Below are positions 45,399 through 54,281 of a DNA stretch of 64,000 nucleotides, piece by piece. The number at the start of each line of letters is the position of its first letter. Within the stretch, counting starts at the first letter, position 1. The DNA lies in assembly GCF_004519315.1 (NCBI RefSeq), contig NZ_SOZE01000003.1, positions 310,001 through 374,000 on the forward strand, in the 5' to 3' direction. The notes beneath the pieces were generated by a model. That model made no database searches and had not been told where the DNA came from. It saw only the letters and a program-made list of their open reading frames with translations. Made by a program: the position numbers and the translations under genes. Source of the DNA: Mucilaginibacter psychrotolerans. Lineage in GTDB: Bacteria; Bacteroidota; Bacteroidia; Sphingobacteriales; Sphingobacteriaceae.

Positions 45399-45965
45399 TT
45401 ATTGCTGAAAAAACAATTTTTTTAGCCTTTGCAGGCACTTGTATTTCTGCGTTTTCGCGTTATCCGCGTTTGTATAGCCAAACCGTTCGCATATATCCTG
45501 CATCGATTTGTTGTGCATGTAAAAATCTTCCATAATGGTTTTGCAGGGCTCACCAAGCAATTGCAGGGCCTCGCCCATTTTATTGAGCTGCAAATCCCTG
45601 TCCTGATGCTTTTCAACCTCGTCTTCAACCGGCAGGTGGTCCTCAAAATCCTTAATATCGCCGCCGTAGCGGTTCATCTGCTTAAGCCGTTTAAGCCAAA
45701 GCCTGCGGCAGATAGAATAGATATAGGTTTTGAGCTTGCTGCTCAGTTCAAAGTCGCCCCGTTTAACCTTATTATAAAGAACGATAATCGCTTCCTGGTA
45801 AACATCCTTTGCATCGTCCTCGTTACCATTATTATTGATTACGAGCTGCAATATCATCGGGAAATAAGCCAGGTAAAGCTTTTTTAACACGACGTCGGAA
45901 TTATTAAGGATACCCAATATTACTTCGCTATCCGCCGGTATATCCACATTAAAATGATTATTCAC
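45399..45965 (-). CDS. ECF-type RNA polymerase sigma factor
   Basis: The 188-residue protein has region 2 (DDAKDVYQEAIIVLYNKV, TYIYSICRRLWLKRL) and region 4 (LQLLGEPCKTIMEDFYM, SMQDICERFGYTNADNAK). It lacks other sigma-70 domains, as in extracytoplasmic-function factors. It directly precedes the anti-sigma/protease fusion, so the two genes form a probable signalling pair. Confidence 0.92.
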   Translation of the reverse strand: MNNHFNVDIPADSEVILGILNNSDVVLKKLYLAYFPMILQLVINNNGNEDDAKDVYQEAIIVLYNKVKRGDFELSSKLKTYIYSICRRLWLKRLKQMNRYGGDIKDFEDHLPVEDEVEKHQDRDLQLNKMGEALQLLGEPCKTIMEDFYMHNKSMQDICERFGYTNADNAKTQKYKCLQRLKKLFFQQ

Positions 45966-46469
45966 TACTTAATACGCTTTATACTAAATTGTAACCCAAT
46001 ATTATCAACTATTTTTTCGTGGCGGGAAAATTAAGATACCACCCACGATAATTACCCCGATTGGAGCCCTAAATTAACCTGCAATATCGGGTTAATTATC
46101 CAAAGCGGGCCTGCTGTACGTCCATAATTTTACGCTATGGCTGTCAATACCCTTGCTTTTAAGCCCTTGAATCGCAACTAAAGTAAACGCAATGCAGTGG
46201 CCATTATCCCCAATATTTATTGGGTTACCTTTTAACCTTATTGCCTATTAATACACCGACAAGCAAAAAAACTGGCTGGTTCGACAAAACCTATACAACA
46301 GACAACGCAAAATCAAAAAAAACAAAAGAAGGGTTACCTTTTCAATAAAGAGGTATTAACTAAAAAAAAACATTATAAATATTTGATTTTCAAATACTTA
46401 TAATAGTTATGCAATGTCAGGAAAGAAACTTTTATCAATTATTTCTTAAACATAATAAACAAACACAAC
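45966..46469. other. Gene-free region upstream of sigma operon and DSPK array
   Basis: This 504-bp stretch holds no coding frame I would support. A small hairpin CCCAATA/TATTGGG lies at 46209-46224. At 46331 a GGGTTACCTTTT element matches the terminator arms of the repeats to its right, as if a further copy of that unit had been lost here. Confidence 0.5.
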
Positions 46470-46640
46470 ATGAAAAATTCATTCAAAATTGCATGCTTAG
46501 CTTTAACCATCGCCGTTTCCGCAGCTGCTTGCGACAGCACTTCAACTAAAACCGTGAAAGACAGCCCTAAGGTTGACAGTCCTAAAGTGGACAGCCCGAA
46601 AGTAGACAGCCCAAAAGTAGACAGCCCGAAAGCAAAATAA
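46470..46640 (+). CDS. Small DSPK-repeat lipoprotein, copy 1
   Basis: The 56-residue product starts MKNSFKIACLALTIAVSAAA with Cys21 as the probable lipidation site. The tail is built of pentapeptides DSPKV repeated five times. The charge is nearly balanced (Asp and Lys in each unit) and there is no globular domain, so it may be a flexible envelope tether. Two paralogues follow at once. Function unknown. Confidence 0.75.
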   Translation: MKNSFKIACLALTIAVSAAACDSTSTKTVKDSPKVDSPKVDSPKVDSPKVDSPKAK

Positions 46641-46681
46641 TTTTTAACCTTTTAGGCTAAACTTTACAAGTATTTCAACAG

Positions 46682-46728
46682 AAAAGGTAATTCGCGTATC
46701 TTTTTTTAAAATACATGGGTTACCTTTT
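46682..46728 (+). terminator. Terminator after DSPK copy 1
   Basis: AAAAGGTAA (46682-46690) and TTACCTTTT (46720-46728) are perfect inverse copies. The same hairpin recurs after copy 2. Confidence 0.75.
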
Positions 46729-46876
46729 CTAATCAAGTGTATTAACTATAAAATCGGTAGTATTTATAGTTAAATTGAGTTTGATGGTTCAATTTAAAAT
46801 CACGAGGGATCAACAACCGGTAAAAGACAAAAGCACTCATTTAATTAATTTTTACACATAATCACAAAACGAAAAC

Positions 46877-47077
46877 ATGAAAAATTCATTCAAAATCGCA
46901 TTCTTAGCTTTGGCAATCGCTGTTTCTGCTGCTGCCTGCAAAGGTAATTCAACTGCTGGTTCTACTGATAGCCCTAAAGCCGATAGCCCGAAAGTTGACA
47001 GCCCTAAAGCTGATAGCCCGAAAGCCGACAGCCCGAAAGCTGATAGCCCTAAAGTTGACAGCCCTAAAACAAAATAA
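46877..47077 (+). CDS. Small DSPK-repeat lipoprotein, copy 2
   Basis: The 66-residue paralogue has almost the same signal peptide (FKIAFLALAIAVSAAAC, Cys21) and seven DSPK units, alternating DSPKA and DSPKV. It differs from copy 1 mainly in repeat number. Codons GCC/GCT/GTT vary between units while the protein repeat is kept, which suggests selection on the peptide. Confidence 0.78.
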   Translation: MKNSFKIAFLALAIAVSAAACKGNSTAGSTDSPKADSPKVDSPKADSPKADSPKADSPKVDSPKTK

Positions 47078-47118
47078 TCTTTAACCTTTTGGGTTAAACT
47101 TTATCAGTATTTCAATAA

Positions 47119-47165
47119 AAAAGGTAATTCGCATATTTTTTTTTAAAATATGTGGGTTACCTTTT
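47119..47165 (+). terminator. Terminator after DSPK copy 2
   Basis: AAAAGGTAA (47119-47127) pairs with TTACCTTTT (47157-47165), followed by a T-run. Confidence 0.78.
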
Positions 47166-47220
47166 TTTGTTTTGGGTATTAAGCTATGAAAACTATTAAA
47201 TCACTTTAAAAAACACAAAC

Positions 47221-47418
47221 ATGAAAAATTCATTCAAAATCGCATTTTTAGCTTTAGCTATCGCTGTTTCTGCTGCTGCTTGCAAAGGTACTGCTACTAC
47301 TTCTGCTGACAGCCCTAAAGTTGACAGCCCTAAAATGGACAGCCCTAAGATGGACAGCCCTAAAGCTGATAGCCCTAAAGCTGATAGCCCTAAAGTTGAT
47401 AGCCCAGCTAAAATGTAA
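47221..47418 (+). CDS. Small DSPK-repeat lipoprotein, copy 3
   Basis: The 65-residue product has the same signal peptide and Cys21, then seven DSP-type units, two of which are DSPKM, and ends in SPAKM. It has its own strong terminator unlike those of copies 1 and 2. The opposite strand reads as a Leu/Gly-rich frame, which is only a shadow of the repeat. Confidence 0.78.
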   Translation: MKNSFKIAFLALAIAVSAAACKGTATTSADSPKVDSPKMDSPKMDSPKADSPKADSPKVDSPAKM

Positions 47419-47435
47419 TCATTTTGCTTCAACGC

Positions 47436-47470
47436 AAAAAAGCCCTCTGGTTTATTCCAAAGGGCTTTTT
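47436..47470 (+). terminator. Terminator after DSPK copy 3
   Basis: AAAAAAGCCCTCTGG and TCCAAAGGGCTTTTTT form a long stem with a T-tract. Confidence 0.88.
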
Positions 47471-47689
47471 TTGTTGCTATCTGTTCTTAATTCGGGCTCA
47501 GTCTGAAAAGTTTATGTTTTTTGAGTAGATAGATTTCTAAGCATAGATATTGATTAACCCGAAAGGAAGAATGTGGCCCTAAAGCCCCTTGAGGTAGGCC
47601 TTAAAGCTTTAGATTATGGTATTAAAAGATGCGGCACAGGCATTAGTAGCCCTGTTATCGAAGAAGTCCAGAATAGATTTATAGTGTGT

Positions 47690-48800
47690 TTAACCAGATC
47701 TCGATAGAGTCTTAAAAGCGCCGATTACCAGCGGCCTCCACATCATTATACCAGATCGACAATCTTTTAAAGGCGGCTGCTTAGCTTTATTGAAGGTGAA
47801 AATTTGGCCTAAACGAAGCGAAATATTGTAAGCTTTAAACAACATGGATGCCTGGGAAAAAGCAGGTCTGTTCTTTCTTTTTGTAAAAACGTCCATTTGA
47901 ACGATGTTTAAATAGTCGTTAACAGCTCCGGACGAGCAATTTCTTCAGAGTATACACATTGGCAAGCACCACAGGCTGATTATCTTTGTTTGTTCTTTTT
48001 AGCTTCTTCTATGGCTTTGTTTTCTTCGACCAAAGCTTACCACCTGTATTTTATCCGTGCTTGTTGTACAGCGTCATAGGCAAGTTTCTTTACATGGGCG
48101 ACGGTAAATTACCCAGCTTGCATTGCCAAAGCAGCGCTGTGCAGCTTTAATCATATTGGCAGCAATATCCATCGTAACTTCCCTTACCTTGTTCCTTTTA
48201 CGGACGGGTAGATGCTCCAGTACGCGCATGATCTGCCCTGCCCGTGTGCTTTTCAGCATCGCTACGATTGCTTTTTACCACCTATAGCTTCTTTGTTTGT
48301 CACGATGTTTAGAGCTCGCCATTATTTAACGCGACTTCATCTATGCTCAACGATGGGCCGATATTGCCTTCAAAGAGCAGCCGTTCCTCTGCGCGCCCCC
48401 CCTGCTCCCAATATGAAAACTAGGCAGGTGGTGCTGGTACTGATGCTGTAATTGTTGGCCGCCTACAGTCTATAAACGGCCTAACTGATGACATCTGATA
48501 AGGTGGCTATCCAAATATACTTTAAAAAAAAAGCACCGAATTTCGTTGACATTCGCGTCCCTGTCCTTACCAAATTCCAGTTCTCTTTTGATAATTGATC
48601 CGGTATCCTTTAATTCCCATCTGCGTTGTTCGATGCATAAGCTTACCTTTTGCCCACGGATAGGGAAGTACTGAATTTCGGTTTCAGGTAAAAACCTTTC
48701 GACGCTAATTGGGCCTTCTCATAGCCTGCTGGAGCGATATTCTTTTCTTCTAAATGGATAGATCGCCCATAATGTCAAGCACATAAACAAGCCAATCATT
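47690..48800 (-). pseudogene. Decayed ISAon1-type transposase (both reading frames)
   Basis: Read on the minus strand, pieces of one transposase appear in order but in different frames with stops between them. At about 48730-48560 are FLPETEIQYFPIRGQKVSL and RRWELKDTGSIIKRE, like the ISAon1 N-terminal region protein. At about 48340 is LSIDEVALNNGEL, holding the first catalytic Asp. At 48260-48120 are EHLPVRKRNKVREVTMDIAA and KAAQRCFGNA; at 47880-47700 are NISLRLGQIFTFNKAK and WYNDVEAAG. At least four frame changes make it non-functional. Inverted-repeat ends were not found by eye. 47471-47689 holds nothing else I recognise. Confidence 0.85.
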
Positions 48801-49105
48801 GCTTTTGCCAAACAGGTAAAGCCAGTACGAAATATAGCACTTGACCTTATTTAGCTAAAATCATAAATATATTTCAGTTTAAACCTATCGCATGATTTTT
48901 CATGTATGTGGCTTCTTGGTCGGGCACATAACCAATTGGTTATTAGGGGCTGTGAAAACATGTGTAGTTTTTCACACAAAACGGGCAATCAAAACAGACA
49001 CTGTAGATAAGGCTATAACTATATATAACTTTAAATCGCCCCTCAATAAAATCACTCAAGATTATTGACTAAAAAGGGACGAAAGCATCTTCTTAATGCC
49101 ATGCC

Positions 49106-50155
49106 ATGAAAAACACATATTTAAAAAAAATTGCCTTATTATTTGTTTCGGGGCTGTTTATAAATCTACAAAGCTGCAAAAAAGACGAGCCATCATTTTC
49201 GGATGGGGTTACACCAGCAGTAACTGCAATTACTCCTATTGCTGCCAACGAAGTTTCTCCGGCTGCAATAGCACCGCTATATGTCTCAACAACCGTTTAC
49301 GGAACGGATAAAATACCACAACCTAACAGAATCTGCTCTGCTCCTAACGGTACCATGTATATGACTTCTCAAAACCAGGGCAAAGTATATAAAGTATCAA
49401 AAAATGGCACTGTCACCACAGTGGCTGCCGGTTTATTAGGTCCCTATGGTATTAAAGCAGCAAAAAACGGGGATATTTATGTTGCCGTGGCAGGCGAAAA
49501 CAGAATAATAAAAATTAACCCTTCGGGTTTGGTAAGTAATGTTAAGGTTAGTATTAGCCTGAATACGCCGCAGGATATGGCAATTGCCGATGATGGAACA
49601 TTGTTTATTGCCGATACCTACAACAGGCGGATCGTAAAAGTTTCACCTAGTAATGAATGCAGTATACTTGCCGGTAAAACTGGTTTATTTGGAATTAAGG
49701 ATGGCCTTGGCACCAATGCTCATTTTAGCTATTTAAGCAGCATACGTTTAGCCGCCGACGGCTTTTTATGGGTTATAGATGGAGATGGGGTTAAAAGAAA
49801 CGGCCACACTATCAGGCGTATTACGCAAAAAGGACAGGTTAATACCTACTTTTTTCAAAAAGATCAACGTTATGATATATTGGACATTGCGGTAAAGAAA
49901 CTAGACAAAAATCTTAATCCGTCGCCTATTGAAAATCTTTTTTTGGTTTATCAAAATAACAGGATTACGCAATTAGGCACCAATGGAATAGAAACGGAAC
50001 TTTCAGGGTTTACTGATGCGGGATTTACAAGCGGTTTATTGGGTAGGGAAGCACGCTTTTCTATGCCGACCGGGATTACCTTTAACGGAAACGATATTTA
50101 TATCGTTGATTCACATAATCACGCGCTTAGATGCATATCAAAAAATCCGCAGTAA
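49106..50155 (+). CDS. NHL-repeat beta-propeller lipoprotein
   Basis: The 349-residue protein has a lipobox LQSC (Cys24) followed by KKDE, which resembles the charged export signal of Bacteroidota surface lipoproteins. The body is a six-bladed NHL propeller: ICSAPNGTMYMTSQNQGKVY, MAIADDGTLFIADTYNRRI, GLGTNAHFSYLSSIRLAADG and TFNGNDIYIVDSHNHALR. Its nearest relative in the window is the protein at 57730-58755, with conserved ADGFLWVIDGDG and LFLVYQNNRI. NHL propellers often bind ligands or act as lyases; no catalytic residues were identified. Confidence 0.88.
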   Translation: MKNTYLKKIALLFVSGLFINLQSCKKDEPSFSDGVTPAVTAITPIAANEVSPAAIAPLYVSTTVYGTDKIPQPNRICSAPNGTMYMTSQNQGKVYKVSKNGTVTTVAAGLLGPYGIKAAKNGDIYVAVAGENRIIKINPSGLVSNVKVSISLNTPQDMAIADDGTLFIADTYNRRIVKVSPSNECSILAGKTGLFGIKDGLGTNAHFSYLSSIRLAADGFLWVIDGDGVKRNGHTIRRITQKGQVNTYFFQKDQRYDILDIAVKKLDKNLNPSPIENLFLVYQNNRITQLGTNGIETELSGFTDAGFTSGLLGREARFSMPTGITFNGNDIYIVDSHNHALRCISKNPQ

Positions 50156-50167
50156 CACAGACAAAAA

Positions 50168-50193
50168 GCCCGGCACAAAAAAATGTGCCGGGC
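50168..50193 (+). terminator. Terminator of the first NHL lipoprotein gene
   Basis: GCCCGGCACA (50168-50177) and TGTGCCGGGC (50184-50193) form a perfect 10-bp stem, then CTTTG follows. Confidence 0.85.
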
Positions 50194-50259
50194 CTTTGTT
50201 CTTTATTCTTAAAGAGATATGATTAGCATCTATTAAATGCAAACCGCACCAATCAGTGC

Positions 50260-50451
50260 CTATTCGCTATTTGCTTTGTAGAATCTATTCAAGCATTTAT
50301 AGCAAATGTATTTACGGAAGGGTAATATAGCCGCGCATAGTTTAAATAAGAAATTACGGTTTACGCGAGAAACGTCGGTACTGTTGCACTTAGGGCAGCA
50401 CACAAACGTTGTAACACGCTGTTTGCTTGTAGATTGCGATGCTGTATACAT
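50260..50451 (-). CDS. Small zinc-ribbon protein
   Basis: The 63-residue protein has two CxxC knuckles, CCPKCNSTDVSRVNR and YICYKCLNRFYK, spaced about 28 residues apart, as in a zinc ribbon. The basic character suggests nucleic-acid or protein binding. No wider family was recognised. It is read against the NHL genes on both sides. The gap from it to the next NHL gene (50452-50707) has a weak GGCATTTT/AAAATGCC inverted repeat and no gene. Confidence 0.6.
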   Translation of the reverse strand: MYTASQSTSKQRVTTFVCCPKCNSTDVSRVNRNFLFKLCAAILPFRKYICYKCLNRFYKANSE

Positions 50452-50707
50452 AAGTTGTTGTTAAACAAATAAAATTACGTCCCGAAAAATTAAAACCATC
50501 ACCATTTTTTAAGACGTTCTCATAATGTGAATTTTTCACGTATCTGTGCGTGGCATTTTAGAGACATATCATTTCAGAGACACTTTTTCGTATAAACAGA
50601 AAAATGCCAAGTCCTTAACTACATATAAGTTGTACCCTAAAATGAGAAAGCCAAAACGTACCAAGAAATTTACTTTTTAATAAATTCACTCAACCAATAA
50701 ATTAAAT

Positions 50708-51754
50708 ATGAAAAGTAAATTAACTATTGCAGGATTAATTCTTACGGCGGCTTATTTCATGAGTTGTAAAAAGGATGCAGCTATAGAAAACAAAACAGTT
50801 GCAGAAAGAAATGATTTATCGTTAGCCGTAATGGCGGTATCCGGAGTGCCGGTTAATTCGGTTTTAACCGTTGCCGGGCGGCCGTACACATCAGGCCCCA
50901 CTCTGGTAAACGGCACGGCAGAGAATGCCCGATTTAATAACCCATTTGGCATTCAGCTGATGGATGACGGGACGATATATGTTGCAGATACCAATAACGA
51001 TATTATTAGGGTAGTGAGCGCCTCGGGTAGCGTGTCGTCTTTTGCAGTTCCGGATCACAATTATGTTAGTGAGAACTTTTGGCTGCACAGCCCTAAATAC
51101 GTTGGTATAGATAAAAATAATGTAATTTATACTATTGATGATGACCCGCTAACTCCACGCGACAGGCTAACGATGTATACCTCCGGCAGCAATATTATCG
51201 GCGGCTATGGCGGCGATAATTACGATGCAAAAGATTTGGTAAAAGACCCATATACCAACGGATTTTGGTCAACATCAGGTAATATATTAAAAAAGGTAAC
51301 CGCTAAGCAATCTAATTCTTCATGGACTGAAGACCTAATTAAATTTACTAATAAATTTTTGCCCGATGAGCCTGGCTTTTACACGTACCCCGCATTGTTT
51401 GCAGGATATAATGGTGTAATCTATTTCGCCTACAAAGGCAAGCTTTACAAACACTCTAAAGATAACACTGGCTCCGTTATATTTTCCAATCTTACGTTTA
51501 ACAGCATCACCTGTATCGCGGCTAATAAAGACAGCAGGACCTTGTACATTGCTGATGGCGGCTACATCAAACGCATAGATAACGGTAAACTCAGCGTAAT
51601 AGCCGGCCCTAACAATACTTTTACCGACAGTCGCGATGGTGTAGGTTCCAAAGCCGATGTAAACGCGCAATATCTTGCATTGAGCAAAGACGAAAGCACG
51701 CTTTATTTTTCTGATGCAAGGGCCGATGCCATTAGAAAGATCATTTTAAAATAG
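50708..51754 (+). CDS. NHL-repeat lipoprotein, divergent member
   Basis: The 348-residue protein has lipobox FMSC (Cys20) followed by KKDA. NHL-like blades are visible in NARFNNPFGIQLMDDGTIYV and ADTNNDIIRVVSASGSV, and at the end DESTLYFSDARADAIRKI. Middle blades are degenerate (YTIDDDPLTPRDRL, NGVIYFAYKGKLYKH). It lies 38 bp upstream of the next NHL gene, so the two are probably one transcript. Confidence 0.82.
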   Translation: MKSKLTIAGLILTAAYFMSCKKDAAIENKTVAERNDLSLAVMAVSGVPVNSVLTVAGRPYTSGPTLVNGTAENARFNNPFGIQLMDDGTIYVADTNNDIIRVVSASGSVSSFAVPDHNYVSENFWLHSPKYVGIDKNNVIYTIDDDPLTPRDRLTMYTSGSNIIGGYGGDNYDAKDLVKDPYTNGFWSTSGNILKKVTAKQSNSSWTEDLIKFTNKFLPDEPGFYTYPALFAGYNGVIYFAYKGKLYKHSKDNTGSVIFSNLTFNSITCIAANKDSRTLYIADGGYIKRIDNGKLSVIAGPNNTFTDSRDGVGSKADVNAQYLALSKDESTLYFSDARADAIRKIILK

Positions 51755-51792
51755 TTGGCTTCTATTCCTATATATACCATTAATCAAATACA

Positions 51793-52875
51793 ATGAAAAC
51801 AAATACGAAGGCGGCGTTAAACATAGCAGTGCCCGTTATGGTTTGCATTTCATTTGCAGGTTGCAAAAAAGATATGTTGATACCGAAAAAAAAAACGCAT
51901 GACTTGGAATTGCAGGTGACTGCTCCTCCCGTTGCAGGTGATGCTTATACGGTAAGCACGTTGGTATCAGGGTTAGGCACCGATGGACTTTTAAAGATAC
52001 AAAGCCCCTATCGCATTTGTAGTGCTACCAACGGAAACTTATTTATCACAGCGCCAAATTCTTTTGGAGCTATATATAAAATAAACCCGGATGGAATACT
52101 CACAAAACTTGCAAACATACACAACTCTTATGGAATTAAAGCCGGCGAAAACGAAACGGTATACGTAACCCGTATTGTACAAACTCAGATGCCGCCTTCC
52201 GAAATAGGCAGTGTAGTGAAACTTGATAAAAATAACGTGGCCACTACCATCCCCTTAAGCATCCCGCTTGCCTCGCCACTGGACCTGGCAATTGCTCCTG
52301 ACAGCACCATTTATATCGCTGATGAATACAAGCGCTGCATCATCAAACTCACTAAACAAGGCGTGGCAAGCGTGTTTGCAGGTAAAAGCGGCGAGATGGG
52401 TTTAGTTGACGGGCAGGGCGTGCAAGCACGCTTCAGTTACCCCTTTGCTATCCGTTATGCCAACGATGGCACACTTTGGGTTTTGGATGGCAACGGAACA
52501 GACAAAGGCTCACAAACCATCCGGAAAATAACCCTCGACGGAAGTGTTACCACATTTTTTAAATTAAAACCTGAAGAAAACAGCTATATCAACTCCATGG
52601 CCGTAACCAAGCGCGACAAAGACTTCAACATATCGCCCTACGAAAATGCCTTTATGTTTATTACATCCAACAATGGCAGACAACAAAATCAATTATTTCA
52701 TCTGGGATATGATAAAGTGCTAACCGCTATTACAGGTTTACGGCCCGATGGCTTTAGGGACGGCAATGCAGGGCAGGCAGCATTCTTTAGCCCTACCGGA
52801 CTCACCGTAAACCCAAACGGGATTTTTGTGGCAGATTTAGGTAACAATGCTATCAGAAAAATCGCAAGAAAATAA
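51793..52875 (+). CDS. NHL-repeat lipoprotein
   Basis: The 360-residue protein has lipobox FAGC (Cys24) followed by KKDM, then an NHL propeller with RICSATNGNLFITAPNSFG, IKLTKQGVASVFAGKSGE, GVQARFSYPFAIRYANDGTL and GIFVADLGNNAIRKIARK. It is closer to the 49106 and 57730 proteins than to its immediate upstream neighbour. Ligand unknown. Confidence 0.85.
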   Translation: MKTNTKAALNIAVPVMVCISFAGCKKDMLIPKKKTHDLELQVTAPPVAGDAYTVSTLVSGLGTDGLLKIQSPYRICSATNGNLFITAPNSFGAIYKINPDGILTKLANIHNSYGIKAGENETVYVTRIVQTQMPPSEIGSVVKLDKNNVATTIPLSIPLASPLDLAIAPDSTIYIADEYKRCIIKLTKQGVASVFAGKSGEMGLVDGQGVQARFSYPFAIRYANDGTLWVLDGNGTDKGSQTIRKITLDGSVTTFFKLKPEENSYINSMAVTKRDKDFNISPYENAFMFITSNNGRQQNQLFHLGYDKVLTAITGLRPDGFRDGNAGQAAFFSPTGLTVNPNGIFVADLGNNAIRKIARK

Positions 52876-53240
52876 CACATCTCTCATACAACCAATATGA
52901 CGCATAAACTGTTACCCAAGAAACATTTTAAGATTTGGTTTTAACCTATTAAAACAATTAATGCCACCAGACCGCGATTATGGTAGCTATGCCTCATTCG
53001 GAAAAACGCGAGGTGCAGGCACCAAAATCAAGAAAATGGTTGAACCTTTAGTACCCACATGAATCCTTTTTTAGCGAAATACAGATTATAATAATTAACC
53101 TAAAGTTTAGCTTTTTTCGATAATAATTTCCTAATTTAACCAACGATAAGAACATGAGCCTTTTTTTGAAGATCTGAAAAAAAATCAGTGGTTTCTTGAG
53201 GCCTGTTATATTTATAGAAACCATACAATTTTTGAAAGAA
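52876..53240 (+). other. Intergenic region with a 33-codon open frame
   Basis: The stretch has no recognisable gene. A short frame at 52961-53062 begins ATGCCACCAGACC and encodes a small basic peptide (GSYASFGKTRGAGTKIKKMV). It could be a fragment of something larger, but I cannot name it. Confidence 0.3.
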
Positions 53241-53585
53241 ATGATTAGAAACAGTCAAGAGATCATAGAGGCAGTTAGATTATTAAAGAACAATTTGGAA
53301 ACTTGCCAGCCTGTTAGCGCGCTGGGTGTTGATAATCGTAGGCAAATAATGATTATGATAGAGGTGATATCGGTAGGCTGCACCCAAAATTGGATAGATA
53401 ACAAGTATCTAACTTTCCCACAAAACATGCGGGAAAAACTTGATAACACGGAATGGAGAAGCGCAACTGATGCCAGGGAATGGCTTGATGGGCTATTCGA
53501 CATTGACGATTTGCTATACCCTGATGCTGTGTCGCAAAAAAGTTGGGCTACTGTTCTGCCGGGGGTAGACATCAGGAAACAATAG
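53241..53585 (+). CDS. Hypothetical protein upstream of the HTH-receiver gene
   Basis: The 114-residue product (starting MIRNSQEIIEAVRLLKNN) is acidic and mostly helical, with VISVGCTQNWIDNKYLTFP in the middle. The ATG at 53241 follows GAAAGAA and is preferred over an in-frame TTG 15 codons earlier. No family recognised. It is 53 bp upstream of the HTH-receiver gene on the same strand, so a shared transcript is possible. Confidence 0.5.
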   Translation: MIRNSQEIIEAVRLLKNNLETCQPVSALGVDNRRQIMIMIEVISVGCTQNWIDNKYLTFPQNMREKLDNTEWRSATDAREWLDGLFDIDDLLYPDAVSQKSWATVLPGVDIRKQ

Positions 53586-53638
53586 CAAGCATATAGTAAC
53601 ATAGAGATTTGGTGGCCTTTACTAACCCTTAAAATACA

Positions 53639-54244
53639 ATGGATAAACACTACGGACATATAGTTGCTAATATTCTGACAAAAAACGGCTATCTTATAAG
53701 TGATGTAGCCAGGAAGCTAAAGGTGAACACAAAAACAGTGCACAACTGGCTTCAAACCAAAAACCTAAATGTAACAGTGATATCAAGTATAGGTAGCGCA
53801 ATTGATTACGATTTCAGGTCTCAACTCCCGGAAGTTTTTGTAAATAAGCGACCATCTAAAATATTCATCGTAGATGATGCGGAGCTCGATAGTGTTATTG
53901 TTAAAATAGGACTTAAGCAAGTTCTTGGAAACCTTGACATTGAAGTGTTTAATAACGGCGACGCTGCCATTAATAAATTATTGGAGATCAGCATAAACGA
54001 TCCATCTTTATTCCCCGATTACATATTCCTCGATCTAAATATGCCGATTATGGGCGGATGGGAGTTTTTAGAAGCTTACCATCAACTTGATATTGACCCG
54101 CAAAATAAGATTCGAATATTTATACTTTCCTCCTCTATATCCAGTAGCGATGTTTTTCGTGCTATTTCAAACCCTTTAATATCTACCTTTTTATCTAAGC
54201 CAATAGAGTTGAAAACTATTCGTTCCATTTTCTGCGGAGCATAA
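53639..54244 (+). CDS. Regulator with N-terminal helix-turn-helix and C-terminal receiver domain
   Basis: The 201-residue protein has a helix-turn-helix at about residues 8-45 (ISDVARKLKVNTKTVHNWL) and a receiver domain from about 73. Phosphoacceptor Asp132 lies in IFLDLNMPIMGGWEF, the acidic pocket is IVDDAE at 77-82, and the conserved Lys187 is in LSKPIE. The order is the reverse of most response regulators. No kinase lies adjacent. The next gene is a convergent NarL-type regulator. Confidence 0.85.
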   Translation: MDKHYGHIVANILTKNGYLISDVARKLKVNTKTVHNWLQTKNLNVTVISSIGSAIDYDFRSQLPEVFVNKRPSKIFIVDDAELDSVIVKIGLKQVLGNLDIEVFNNGDAAINKLLEISINDPSLFPDYIFLDLNMPIMGGWEFLEAYHQLDIDPQNKIRIFILSSSISSSDVFRAISNPLISTFLSKPIELKTIRSIFCGA

Positions 54245-54281
54245 ACCCCACCATTTGGTAGGTGTCGGCATTTTTTTGTAT

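Larger units (their letters stand above)
46331..47418 (+). repeat. Tandem array of three small-lipoprotein units
   Basis: Three genes of 56, 66 and 65 codons share their signal peptide and DSPK tail, and the spacers between them are also similar. GGGTTACCTTTT recurs at 46331, 46717 and 47154, giving units of about 386 and 437 bp. The array arose by local duplication with later drift. Confidence 0.9.

Noticed and set aside
47196..47432. Leu/Gly-rich open frame on the minus strand
   Set aside because: It is the exact antisense of the DSPK repeats of lipoprotein copy 3 and has no independent signal.
48212..48451. Plus-strand open frame in the IS relic
   Set aside because: The opposite strand carries recognisable transposase motifs; this frame is a shadow.
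53196..53240. TTG start extending the 114-residue protein
   Set aside because: A better-placed ATG with a purine-rich leader lies at 53241.
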